From: Haliclystus octoradiatus
Lineage: Eukaryota > Cnidaria > Staurozoa > Stauromedusae > Haliclystidae
Length of the DNA stretch: 64,000 nucleotides
Direction: 5' to 3'
Assembly (NCBI GenBank): GCA_916610825.1
Contig: OU744447.1
Span: 33,233,073-33,297,072 of the forward strand
Within the stretch, counting starts at the first letter, position 1; every line of letters begins with the position of its first letter. The position numbers and the translations under genes are program-made. Shown one piece after another: positions 1 through 11,310 of this stretch. Below the pieces are notes generated by a model. It made no database searches, had not been told where the DNA came from, and was given only the letters and a program-made list of their open reading frames with translations.

Positions 1-339
1 TTACGTTTACTTGGAAGTTGTATATATATATATATATAAATATAATACTAAAACATATAAATCTTCCTCGTGATAACTTTGATTTCTTGCAAATTATGTT
101 TTATGTTTTATATTTTTTGCATTTAATCAAGCTTTTTTCTTGCAACTCATTTTTTATTTGGCCAGATACATTATTCGTAGACATGATAATGTACATAATT
201 ATTTGATGTTCTAGTATGAACAGCTTAAAGACGTACAATAGAACAATGACTTGAAAAAATGACTTTTTTAATTTGTAACCCCCGGTTTATTGCCATAAAA
301 GGCAATTATGGAAACAGTTACGGCTCTGTGATAAGGCTG
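1..339. other. AT-rich non-coding DNA
   Basis: No gene seen. A TA dinucleotide run lies at about 20-48. The only open frame is short, low in complexity and rich in F, I, L and Y codons, as expected by chance in AT-rich DNA. Confidence 0.6.
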
Positions 340-500
340 CATTTGATTCGGTTCGCATTTAGCTCGCTCGTATAACGCTGAGGCGCGCTTACCGCATTAG
401 GTTCGCTGTTAGCGCGCTTGGACTATGCGAACTTAATACATTGGCGAGCTCAACTGCGTTATACGGAGCGCGCTAACGGTGAACTTAATTCGAATGAATG
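340..500. mobile_element. MITE with imperfect terminal inverted repeats, copy 1
   Basis: The left end (gattcggttcgcatttagct and on to ataacgc) and the right end (gcgttatac to cgaatgaatg) are imperfect inverted repeats of about 40 bp. Much of the interior is GC-rich with repeated gcgcgc and ttcgctgttagcgc motifs, unlike the AT-rich surroundings. A second copy lies in reverse orientation at 28396-28556 and shares the core ggttcgctgttag and aatacattggcgag. It has no coding capacity and is probably a non-autonomous DNA transposon of unknown superfamily. No clear target duplication was found. Confidence 0.7.
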
Positions 501-550
501 AAATAATTGAAATGTATTATGCTCGGTTCACTCGTATAATCCATGGGTTA

Positions 551-1012
551 ATGTCAACACGATAATTCACAATGCTTTACTATTAAATTCAACATTATTT
601 AGCAAAATTATTCAAGGTAGCTAGTTTAGCCTACGTGAAATAGATGATAAGATTTATGTGGAAAAAATTTTATAATTAGCTGAAATTCCAATTATGCCAA
701 GGGTACTGATTTTGTTAATATCAACAAGATAATTGACAATGCTATTTGCTAATAAATTCAAAATTTCTCAACACTATTTGGCAAAATTATTCAAGGTAGT
801 TAGTTTAGCCTATGTGAAATAGATAATATGATTGACTTTGAAAAAATTAATGATTAGCTAAAATTGCAATTATGCCAAGAGTACTGATATTGTCAATATC
901 AACGATAATTCACAATGCTATTTGCTAATAAATTCAAAACGTCTCAACAATATTTGGCAAAATTATTCAAGGTAGGTAGTTTGGCCTATGTGAAATAGAC
1001 AATATGATTCAA
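551..1012. repeat. Tandem repeat, 167-176 bp unit, about 2.7 copies
   Basis: The block starting gataattcacaatgct recurs at 561, 728 and 904, so successive periods are 167 and 176 bp. Each unit carries the blocks ttggcaaaattattcaaggt and tatgtgaaatagat. The last unit is truncated near 1012. The units differ by scattered substitutions and small indels, so the array is not recent. No coding frame runs through it. Confidence 0.85.
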
Positions 1013-3115
1013 AACGTTCTTAATGGTTTTGCTAAAACATTGTTCTGTGTAGTCACTTAAGTTTTATTCTTACTAGATATACCGTGATGAACTATCCTCG
1101 ATAGTAAATCATTGTTATTATTTTTTGTGTGGATAACGTGTTCATTGAATTGATGGAACAATGGTTCAATACTAAAAGCTCATCAATATTGACCATGGTT
1201 TATTCAGGGATTGCAGAATTTTTCAAAGGAAGATATTCTGAAACGAAAGTAGAATTGACAAGGCTACAAACATTTATAGGCAATAGACGGCTTGGTCAAA
1301 TTGTTCGTCACCGCTTAGTTGGCCATTAGAAATCCTAGTTTGAAATTCATGGCTAGTGCAAATACTGATTAAATGTCTATTATAGTCATTGATGGCCTAC
1401 CCCGAGTTTTACGAGTAATTAATTCTGAACATCGGCAACACAGATCTACGCACAAAAAGGCAAGATTTGAAAGCATTGCTTTCTCTCTTGATGTTTCAGT
1501 ACATATAGTAAAGACTCTACACACGATAAGAAGAAGGATTTATTTTTGTGCCAATGGAATAGACGAACAGAATTGCCATCGGATAATGAAACATTTTATC
1601 ACTTGTCTGTAAGGTGAAGGTCATTTTAATGTTCTTCTATGGTAGGACTGATTTTTCTATAGTCATATTATTACCATGTACATTTTTTTCATGCGAATAA
1701 TGTATCCTGCTTTGTAGCTCAGAACACGGCATAGGAAATTAGGAGGAAATTAAGCTATCAAATGGAAAAGTCAGAATTAATAATAAGAGACGATGCGAGC
1801 TCAAAACGATAATTTGGTTGTCAGGCATATCCATGAATTATGTTAATCATCCTGCTAGTCGTGCAACGTCGTTAGAAATCGAAAGGAAACATTTGGTAAA
1901 CAAAACTCTCAATGCAAGATCAATTTAACGAAGTTACAATTTTTTAGACTCCAATCTACATGACAAAAAGATGAATGTTTATTCAGATTCAAGAAATATG
2001 ATTAACGCTAAATTTGGAACTATAATTGCAAATAAACTTGTTAAAATAAAGTAACTTAAACAAAAGGAAAATTATACTTTTACAAATTATTACATCTTGT
2101 ACTTAAACTATATAAACCTCTTCCATATCTTTGTCTTAATTTACATTTGAAAATAAGGGAGTATCCAAAAGCTTCTGGCTGATAATTTTTTTCGATTATT
2201 ATACTGCCTTCACTTCTGTTACAGTATTTGACTATGGCTAATTGGCTGTCATCTTAAAATTGAAGAGCTTATCTGTTTGTTTTGCAATCGTCAAATACTT
2301 GATGACAGCATTCGACAATGGAGAACATTGTTTTAGTTATTTCATACATTCTTTTACATTTCGTGATAAAGATTGTCGCCAAAGACATTGCAAACAGGCT
2401 ATGAATAAATTATTAGGCTGCTATCAAGCGGAACAATAAGAAGAATAACCAAAAAATGGTATATATCAATATAAATACCAAGGTGATTATTCAGGAGAAA
2501 CGATTACAAAATTATATCTACCTCGAAAAACATTATTTGTGAAATCATCTGTTTTCCACTGTTACCACTAGGAGTCAAGATGAGGCAGTACACGGGTTTG
2601 ATACGAAAAACATAGAGCTATTATCAGTGTGTGAGCTTTATATCAATCCATGTCTAGTGTCACCTATACTGTTTGGCGATGGCACTGAATTATAGTATTC
2701 TAATCGTCAGAAAAAAGTCTACAATCTATCTCTAGTAAATAAGCCTGTAATAAAAAAGAAGCAATCAGGAATCATGTTCCGTGCTAACTTTAATCTGAAA
2801 TTATGAAATTTATAATGCTACATAGGTGATATTGTGTCCATCTTAATTGATAGGACAAGTTATCAAATATCAACTGCTTCCTTGAAATATGTGACTATTA
2901 ATCTGTTAATGTCTCTTTTCTCTGAACCATTTACAGTTTTTTAACATGTATTATTGTTCACGTATAAAATAGGATAAATTCAAAGCAAATTACCCCAAAA
3001 TTAAGCCTTGCTCCACCTTTTCTATCCGAAATAATATGTTTAAATTCTATTGTGAATGTTTAAAAAAATTCAGAAATTGGGGTAACCCTTCAATAATTGC
3101 ATTTATTTATTTTAG
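1013..3115. other. Non-coding DNA left of gene A exon 3116
   Basis: Probably an intron of gene A or its upstream flank. The 3116 exon begins with two bases of a split codon, so an earlier exon must exist, either here or left of the window. An open frame at 1129-1329 contains a peptide stretch (TMVYSGIAEFFKG) that loosely resembles TLLYAGVAEIISE of the 3116 exon, but it has no convincing splice sites and I do not call it an exon. Confidence 0.45.
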
Positions 3116-3543
3116 GGGCTACAATTAAAAGCGTAAACATTCCGATACTGCCGGGATGTCATTTCAAAGGGCTTGCAGATGTTGGAGGATCTAGATGGAA
3201 TGTATTGATAACCCTACAAGAGAACAAGATGCAAGTTACAGCAGACATACCTGTGTTGAATATCTTAGATGGTAAACTCGTCTTGCAAAGATCTGAAAGT
3301 CAATGTGAAGAAGGACCAAGACTCACTGCTATGTACACAAGATCTTCTAGTGCTCAAAGTATTGAATTTTATACTCACATAAAAGGGTATCTTCGAACAC
3401 TTTTGTATGCTGGTGTTGCTGAAATAATTTCCGAACATAACATGGAATACCATATTGAAGTTGATACTAAATTGTATGAATCTGTAGGTTTGAATATCAA
3501 ATTAACTTCAACTAGAAAAGCAATCTTTGAAACTGATTGGAAG
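3116..3543 (+). CDS. Gene A, internal exon: beta-rich domain (family not recognised)
   Basis: This is a 428-nt exon with acceptor tttattttag before it and donor AAG|GTAAGA after it. It starts with two bases of a split codon and ends in phase 0. The peptide begins at ATIKSVNIPILPGC and runs about 142 residues to FETDWK. It alternates hydrophobic and polar residues as in beta-sheet, with two cysteines (LPGC and ESQC) and no low-complexity stretch. It joins in frame to 5633-5909, giving ...DWK-IEYKIDD.... I do not recognise the family. A beta-rich segment followed by a coiled-coil exon suggests a repeat-built structural or secreted protein, which is inference. A decayed copy of this exon follows at 4749-5093. 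Confidence 0.85.
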
Positions 3544-4748
3544 GTAAGAAGTGGCGTAATTTCCTAATAATGTCAATCAGGAAGAGATGTGTTACAAATG
3601 TAGATATTGATGCAAACATATAGTTAGTATATGGTAACATTCTCTCTGTTACTCATAGTTTCACGCTTTTAATTTCTTATCAGGGGCGGATCCATGTCAA
3701 TTGACCTACACATTTTTGTCTGAGAATCTATTTGGTCGGGAATCAGTTCAGATTATTTCAAAATGGTGTCATCGAAATCTTGAAAACGTTTTTCTATCGC
3801 TATAGAAGCTAGTACTGGGGAGGAAATTGAAAAGCTACATTCTGAAATTAAAGGAATATAACAATATGACTACTTAGTAGTTCGTGTTGTTGTTGACATC
3901 TCATAGGCCTATGCAAATTATATTTGTTTTGCTAAACTACGAAGTTTTTGTTTAGCATTTATCAGTATGAATAGACTAAGGAGAGCATTATGCTTGTATT
4001 GTGCATTGTAAATTTTATATAAAAATCTAATGCCTACTGTCTACTGCCCTTCATAGTCTTGAGGCAATGTAATTTGGATAACGTATTCACATTTGACGCT
4101 GACCTTCAATTCACAAACTTCATTTCAGGTCTAATGTGTCTGGAAAGAGTTTAAACAGTTCAGTATCTCTGACAATGGCTGGAAGTAATTGCCTAGTAGG
4201 AGCTAATTTTAAGGCTAAATTTGAAATTTACAAAAGGCTGTTGGAATAATATTAAATCATAATTCAACCTTTTGTTTTGAATTGACGATATATTGCACGA
4301 TTTCTAATTAATAAATGTTCTATGAAATACCGTTCAGAGAGCTCGTGCTAGATACTAATCCTAAAACATTTCCAGATGGGAATGCCTCTAGACCCCCTAG
4401 ACCCCCAACGAAGTGTCTCCGCCCACCCGGACTTTGAGTTTGACCAACCAATGATATTTCTTGGATCCACCTCTGTTTGTGATTATCAAATAGTATCATA
4501 CCCTTATACTTTCCTATTAATGCACACATAGACGAGCTATTTATCTATCAATAAAAAATGTGATTTATAATTTTCTATTGCAATGGTTAGCTTCATGATC
4601 AACATTTTTTTAAATAGTTTTTTTGCTGTCAGCACATTTCCACACTGTTCTAGTCTTTTGTTTAGTAAACATATAGTTAAGTATCATGTAATTATAAGTA
4701 AAGAATAAGTTAGATATCGGAATGTAATGATAATCCTCCAAGATATCA
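3544..4748 (+). other. Gene A intron, first part
   Basis: No gene or clear element seen. The interval separates the intact exon from its decayed copy. The short reverse frame at 4320-4529 is not supported by composition or homology that I can see. Confidence 0.5.
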
Positions 4749-5093
4749 ATATACAAGGTATTGCAGATATACGTGTGTTTATATACATGTGTTGAATATT
4801 TCAAATGATAATTTTTCATCCAAAAGTCTGAAAATCAAAGCAACAAGAGACCAACACTCACTACAATGTATACAGTATCTTCGAATGGTGCACGAATTGC
4901 ATTCCACACTCTTAGTAAAGGGTGGGTATCTTAGCACTTCTTTATGTTCGTGTTTCCGAACTAGTTTCTGAACGTAACATGGAATACCACATTGAAGGTA
5001 CAGCCATATTGGTTGATAATTATGAAGATATGAATATCTTATTAACATCAGAACGGAAATCAATCAATTGATTGGAATGTAAGAAGTGACTTC
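4749..5093 (+). pseudogene. Decayed tandem copy of gene A exon 3116-3543
   Basis: This stretch aligns along its length with the second half of the intact exon. Shared blocks include cctgtgttgaatat/catgtgttgaatat, gggtatctt.gaacact/gggtatcttagcact, ttccgaacataacatggaa/ttctgaacgtaacatggaa, and the exon end gattggaaggtaagaagtg/gattggaatgtaagaagtg. Stops and frameshifts break the frame (for example tag in gtatcttagc), and the last exon base before the donor GT has changed from G to T. It is therefore a dead duplicated exon inside the intron between exons 3116-3543 and 5633-5909. Its left edge is approximate. Confidence 0.85.
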
Positions 5094-5632
5094 ATTTTTA
5101 TTTAAATGTTTTTATCAGATGGAATTATACTCAGGCTGCATGACAAATCCTCGAATAATACAAGTATTTTTGATTTATTACAAAGTTCTTCATTCATCTA
5201 GACAGTTGAAAATTGATCAAAATGTGCTAAATTCATCATTTTACCTTGCAGAAAATAAATTTCGATAAAAGGGTTACATTTTCATTTAGTATTGGTGTAC
5301 TGCACCTCTCTTGCAAGTTAAACTCACGATATTTTTTATTACAGCATCGTAAATGTGGTGTATCTTATTTTCTCTCGATGAAGCCTTTGTGATCTAAAAT
5401 ATTCATTGTTGCTATTAGCTATACCTCAACAGAAAAAAAACCAATTTACATTGAGAAAAGAGGGGAGTATCAGAGATGAAAAGGAATTTGTTGATATCTT
5501 CCAGAAATTGATGCAAAAAGAGAAGTTTGAAGTAATACTGTTCTTCATTTTTAGTGTGTACTCTAGTAACAAGCCTTATTTGATAATTCATCAGCACTAT
5601 GTCTAGAATTTTTTCTCACTTTTACATCACAG
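5094..5632 (+). other. Gene A intron, second part
   Basis: AT-rich intron ending in the acceptor tttacatcacag before 5633. The open frame at 5406-5606 has no supporting splice sites and overlaps a mirror frame on the other strand. I see nothing else. Confidence 0.5.
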
Positions 5633-5909
5633 ATTGAATACAAAATCGATGATGGATCATTGAAAGAAGATTTAAATACAAGAATAAGATCAAAACTGTC
5701 TGAATTCATCGAAATGCTAGAGGAAAAAAAGACAGCTCTAGAGAGACAGGATATAATTGCACGGATGACCTTTTATGAAATTATACAATCTCATGACAAA
5801 TTTAAAACAATGTTTGAAGAAATTGATAGAAACAAGACAGAAGCATTGCATATGCTACAAGAAACAGCTAGCCAGATTGCAAATGAGTGTACTTCCAAAT
5901 GTAACACAG
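5633..5909 (+). CDS. Gene A, internal exon: coiled coil
   Basis: This is a 277-nt exon after acceptor tttacatcacag and before donor CACAG|GTAACC. It begins in phase 0, continuing the 3116-3543 exon in frame, and ends in phase 1. The peptide begins IEYKIDDGSLKEDLNTRI and continues as a strongly charged amphipathic helix of about 80 residues (SKLSEFIEMLEEKKTALER, later FEEIDRNKTEALHMLQET), ending with two cysteines in ECTSKCNT. Hydrophobic residues fall at heptad-like spacing, so a coiled coil is likely. The next exon in the same phase was not found in the 17 kb that follow. Confidence 0.82.
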
Positions 5910-7772
5910 GTAACCAAAACAAGTACAAATATTTGACAAGATAATTTTCTTGGATGCTAGATAACATTTCCTAATTTCCCAAATTTCATCTAATTTTAGG
6001 AAAAAATTTACTAATAATAATATCAATAATTCGCATAATTGTTCCTATGTTGTCAACCTCCTTTTCCGCAATGCTCTTTCCAAATTGTCCAGATACTTCT
6101 GGGATATATAAAGGCCTTCAAATACCCCAGGGTATTTTTTACAGTTAATAATGCTGTACACTGTTCATAAATTGGGATTAAAACAACCCAATTCACGTAA
6201 TTTCAAAGGAAGTCCTGTGAAAATAAACTGCATTGTTCTTGTTCTCTTTGTGCTGTTATGAAAAAATTTCTATGGTATTGAATATCTTTCTCATCATACC
6301 ATGCTGATGAAGACCACATTTTTCATTTTCAAAACATTTTTATTACATGCACGTGCAAAACTATTTTCATATCTGCAAATATTTTGTTATTGCAAAAGTA
6401 TTTAAATATGCCTAGAAGAAGAAGAAATACTGTTAGATCCCCCAATACTCTAAGACTGACAAACAGAAGACACAGTACTCGGTAAGTCTTTTACAACTTT
6501 AATGTCTGAATGTTTAAGTATAAGTCTGTCCGAGTCATTTTTAGAGTGGTTTCTACCCTATTGCGTGCTCACAGGACACTGGTGTAAATCGCTATTTTTA
6601 GTTTTCTTTTAAGTATGATTATCCCTCATAGCTTACATTGTTATTAACTCATCGTTGGCAGAAAAAGTACTGTGTCACTGTATCGCTAACAGCTTGCTTA
6701 GTTATGAACTGCTCCTCATTGAAAGAAATTAGGATTACTGTGTCACCGTAGCTCTGTACCAGCAGTAATTGTGTTCACACTTCACGCAGAGAGATTTGAC
6801 CCTTAACAACTTAACAGAATCGAATAATGAGTGTGGTACTTCTCAATCGTAAAGATGTTGAAATTTGTACAAATATAAAATCAAAGTTGAAAATTAGCTG
6901 CTATCCGTTTATCGAGAAGTTCATTTTTAAATACCAATATATGAGGTGGATTGATGGTTCCCCCTATAGGCAGATATCCTCTCTTTGAGAGTGTAGTTGA
7001 AGTTACTAAAATATTGGTGAAATGCATTTCAGGGTTGTTGTGCATTTTTATTTCCTCTTCACGACTCGTTTATTTTATTGACACTCTCTCCGATAAGTTT
7101 CACTGAAGGCTACTAAAGGGAACGAAGCGACCTCTTAGACAAAACTGAAGGCTTGTACACTAGAAAACACGTTTAAAATTGGAATTGTTTCAGAATATGT
7201 CTCTTATTATCAGAAATAATTTCTAAAGCAGATTGCGACACTGAAACCAGTTATTATTTAATTAGAACAACATTTTTTGTTTTACATTATGATGGTTTAC
7301 CCAGATCCGAAATCACTGTTCGGGAAATGAAAACATATTTGATTCAAAAACTCTTACGAGAAAATAAATAAAACCTGTGATATGACTAGATTACATTAAA
7401 TTCTATAAAATTTCATAAAATTGTCCTTGTTGATTATATTTAACAAAAATCATTTATGTTTTCAAAAAATGATATATTCTGCTTCTTCATGTGAACATAA
7501 AGGGTTACCACACGGCAGCCATGTTTGGATCTCCTCATTCTAAATCAATAAAAATTCATAATAAATATAATATCGATTTCATTACATTTAAACTTTATTA
7601 GGTAAAAAGAAAAAGTGATTGTTTGTTTTGATTTTATTACATTTATGTTTTGATCCTGGTCCAAATATCCCGCCATAATTAGGACTGTCTGCACGATCAG
7701 TTCCACACATGACTATTAGCCAATCAAATTGCTAGAGCAACATTCGGTGATAGAAACCAAAATTCCAATCAA
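5910..7772 (+). other. Gene A long intron, first part
   Basis: Mostly AT-rich DNA with no clear gene. It contains a candidate short exon at 6408-6481. At about 7499-7520 it has the sequence aaagggttaccaca, which matches the end of the hairpin element at 62484-62671. A stretch at about 7700-7760 (ccaatcaaattgctag) recurs at about 56766-56790. Confidence 0.45.
6408..6481 (+). CDS. Candidate short basic exon
   Basis: An ATG is followed by 24 codons and then a strong donor, CTCG|GTAAGTC. The peptide starts MPRRRRNTVRSPNTLRLTNR and is strikingly arginine-rich. It could be the first coding exon of a small gene nested in the intron, or simply a chance frame. No following exon was identified. As an internal gene A exon it fails, because reading from gene A's phase meets a stop before the ATG. 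Confidence 0.2.
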
Positions 7773-9247
7773 CACACTCTTAAATCAAGAGGTGTAAATG
7801 CAATAGATGTAAGGTGTAAATTTACACCTAAAATGGTAGAATTCAAATACACCTTTCAACTTCATTTACATCCCCATATTTATTAATTTACACCTTTAAA
7901 GGATTAATCAGATTTCTGAAAATATATTAAAATTTGACCCCGACTCTGCTGGGAAGGGGATTAGTTTATTGGGAGATGGGGACATTCTGGGGAATTTTTG
8001 ATCTTTGAGATTTTACAAAATAATAGGAGCATTTGCATATTCTGATTCAAAACAAGTTAATGATTATAATTTTGTAATTCTAAGACTGAAGAGCAATATT
8101 GAGTATCACATAATATGAACGAGTTAATATACATCCAGAGAGTAATTACATGATTATACGTATTTTGATCCAAGAATATATTGTGAACCATATAAGCTGG
8201 ATTATACTATCCCCACATAAATGATTAAATTTTCTAACTAATCAATAAAATTATAAGTGCTTACAGACAGGCCTGAAGATGTTCCTGTAACTGCTAAATG
8301 ACTTCCTTCTTTATAATTTTTCTGTATGCTAGAAAAGGTTCTTCTTCCTTCTTTTCCATTTGCATCCCAAGTTCAGAATGAATTAAGTCGTTGAAAGATG
8401 TTACATATGGCCATATTAAATATTAGTTACCACAGATATTTGTATCTATATGCAGTACATTGGCTGTATTCCAGATAATGGCCTGCATATTAAGAAACAA
8501 AAACAAATTAAAAACAATAAAAATCAAAATGTGGGAAACAACTGTATAAACATAGCAGTGTTACTTTTATAGATAGATGGATTCAGAACAACCAAAGTGG
8601 CAAAAAATGTTGACTTACTTTTAACTCACCTTTATAGAGATTTTATACGGCAAACTTATTAGGATGTACGCCTACATTCAAGCTTCAATTACAAATGATA
8701 AATTATAAAATGAAATATGTGTATAATGGTGAGATAAGGGATTGTAACGATTTCAACTACATAAATGTTTTAGTCAAATTAGATTTCAACGAAAACAAAC
8801 TATGGAAATGTTATATGTAAATGAAATATGTTATACCATGCACTCTATACACTATATCAATGAAAGGGTAATTATGTAGAAAACCTACATGATATCTAGA
8901 AATATTTCAAAATGTTTGATAAATCGTGTTTAATTATTGGACCAGGTTAATGGTTTATTAATATAAATTATCCTGATTGGAGGCAATATTGACTTTATAA
9001 TTCCCCTCCAACTGGGATCACCTACACACAAAAGCCGCTGATACATGTATCCCCTCATCAGTTATGCATAATGGTTCTTTAGACAGTCGATGTAACATAT
9101 ACTTGACTTTGCAGTTTGCAGAATGACAATCCATAGAAAAATAGATAAAAATAATTATACACATTGCGTTCCTTGAATGCATTAAGAAAAGTAATTAGGT
9201 CGCATATTCTAGACCATTACATTTTACACTTACCGATACTTGCAAGA
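7773..9247. repeat. 1.48-kb dispersed repeat, copy 1 (uninterrupted)
   Basis: It begins cacactcttaaatcaagagg and ends near ttttacacttaccg. It aligns with 38664-39255 joined to 43522-44415, which is the same repeat split by the gypsy element. Shared landmarks are caatttacacctaaaa-like palindromes near the left end, acagacaggcctgaagatgt, gcatcccaagttcagaatga, and aagccgctgatacatgtat near the right end. Total lengths agree (about 1475 and 1486 bp). There is no long open frame. It may be a non-autonomous DNA transposon. A short gtgtaaa inverted match between the ends is the only TIR hint. Confidence 0.85.
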
Positions 9248-11012
9248 GTTTGTATACATCGCGTGCCAGATAGGTCAACAACAAGGTTTTTACAATGACA
9301 GCAGATCTATGATAACCTGCTCCGCGGGGATCTGGGAATCAAACATTGGGTAAAGTTAGTTGATAATTATAGGCTATGTTGTAGAATTTATCTTTGTATT
9401 CAAGTAAAATATATGCTTACGTTTCATTAAAACCCATCATTTTTGGACTAGGAACAGAGAAAGCTTCTTTGAAGCATGGGAATTATATTTATATGATTGA
9501 TTCTAATTGAACAATATGGCAATTAGACATACAGTAGCCTATGATAAATGATTAAATGCCTTATTGCCTGAAAATGCCTGTAGTTATCTGTGATTTAGCT
9601 GACCAGGCCAGACAACGATGTCACACCACACCAGACTGCAATACGTGTCGTGCGCGCCCAATATCTTGGGCGCGCACATCAAATTTTCGTTCTTTTTTTC
9701 TTGAGCAAGTAGGACGCACAATTTCTTAAATTTCAGTAAAGTTCAAGTTTTATAAATGAGGTAAATCCTTAGGTAATTTAATGTAGTTTTCATCAATTAT
9801 CATGAACTGCTACTTTTCAATGTTTTCGTAAGTATATGCTGCACTAAAGACATTTTTGAAGAGTTGAAAATGAGAAATCAGCATAAAAAATCGAAATATA
9901 TTTCCACCCTAACGAAGACTTGAATCCACGACCTTGGTGAAACAACGGGGACCGCACTATCAACTAGGTCAACACAACGCTAGGGATGTGTGTAAAATTT
10001 ATTGACGGTTTCCGACGTGGAAGAGTCGCTTTTTCAGACGCGCTGTTTTGAGTTTCCAAAACCATATTTGGTGCACACTTTACAAACTTTGCAGTCTGGA
10101 CACCACATTTGCAGGATTTTTGGGTCTATACAAAAACACAAACAGTTGGCATGTAATTAGTTTAAGTTGTGATTAATAGCCTATAGCATAAGTTTTTTCC
10201 CAAAATGAGAAAGAAAGTTGCCTACCTTTAAAGCTCTTGGTAAAATGAGAAACAAATCCACTTGTTCATCTTCATAGGCGCTTCCCTGGAAATATTTTAC
10301 ATCCTTGAGCCAAAGAGCCAGTTATGGGATATGAACGATATTTTTAACTTCAAATTCAATTTAAACTGTTTCTACGTTTGAAGATAATAGATAGTGGGAA
10401 AAAAATGGCAGACATGGGTTTTAAACCCTTCGCAATAGTACCTTCAGGCAAAAATGAGCTGAAGTGAATATTAAAATTACGATATATTATATTATAAACA
10501 TCTGTGTGATTATAAATTTGGATAAAAACGAATACAACAAAGAAATTACAACAAAGGCATCAGTTAAGTAGGTAGTGTTATGTAACAGCTTTCATGGATT
10601 ATGCAATCAAATTTCTGGTGCACTAGTCCGCAGTTCAGAAATACATTTCCTGATTTTTGATATTTGTGTTGTGTGTTTGTAAGTGTAAACCAACTATTTT
10701 TGTTAATACTTTGATGCAGATATAGGCGTGGGAAGCAAAATTGAGGAATGGCACGAGTCACGCTTGAAATGGTAAACAAGGCATCAACGAGACAGTAAAG
10801 CCGTCATTGATCCATAACACGAGCATTGTCGATCTTGTTCTTTTTGAGACTTAAGTAGTGATCAAAAGTTTTGTTCAATGTCAAGATTCAGAGTTTTCGC
10901 TTGTCTTTGAACTAGTGAATTGGTGGACAGCAGATCTTTATAAGGCAGAAAATTGTTAATTTCAGCTCTTTTGTTAGGGGCTATGTTGTATAGATATATA
11001 TCTACATGTTAA
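9248..11012. other. Gene A intron, no gene seen
   Basis: AT-rich DNA with one GC-rich hairpin at 9650-9677. Nothing else is supportable. Confidence 0.5.
9650..9677. other. Perfect 12-bp GC-rich palindrome
   Basis: gtgcgcgcccaa and ttgggcgcgcac pair perfectly around a four-base loop (tatc). It is very GC-rich for its AT-rich surroundings. It could be a hairpin terminus of an old element or a protein-binding palindrome. No partner copy is visible in the window. Confidence 0.7.
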
Positions 11013-11310
11013 AGCCTGGTTTCCATATAGCAAATTTGCCTGCGTCGTTGCCTGCGTCATTGCCTGTGACATTTGCCTGGGTCAAAGCCGTAGACATTTA
11101 ATGATCTTTTTTCTATTGTTTCGACCGGATATCATTAGTTTTGCCTGACTGATTTCAAAGTTGGAGTGAGTTCAACTTTGAAATGACGCAGGGAAAACTA
11201 ATGATATCCGGTCGAAACAATAGAAAAAGATCATTAAATGTCTACGGCTGTGACCCAGGCAAATGTCGCAGGCAATGACGCAGGCAAATTTGCTATATGG
11301 AAACCAGGCT
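11013..11310. mobile_element. Foldback MITE, near-perfect 140-bp hairpin
   Basis: The left arm begins aagcctggtttccatatagc and the right arm ends gctatatggaaaccaggctt. The arms stay complementary almost to the centre, where gatttcaaagttg and caactttgaaatgac flank a loop of about nine bases. TTAA occurs at both borders (11009-11012 and 11310-11313). That fits a TTAA target duplication as used by piggyBac-type elements, but one terminal base is ambiguous. There is no coding capacity. The high arm identity suggests recent activity, or repair that keeps the arms alike. Confidence 0.9.
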
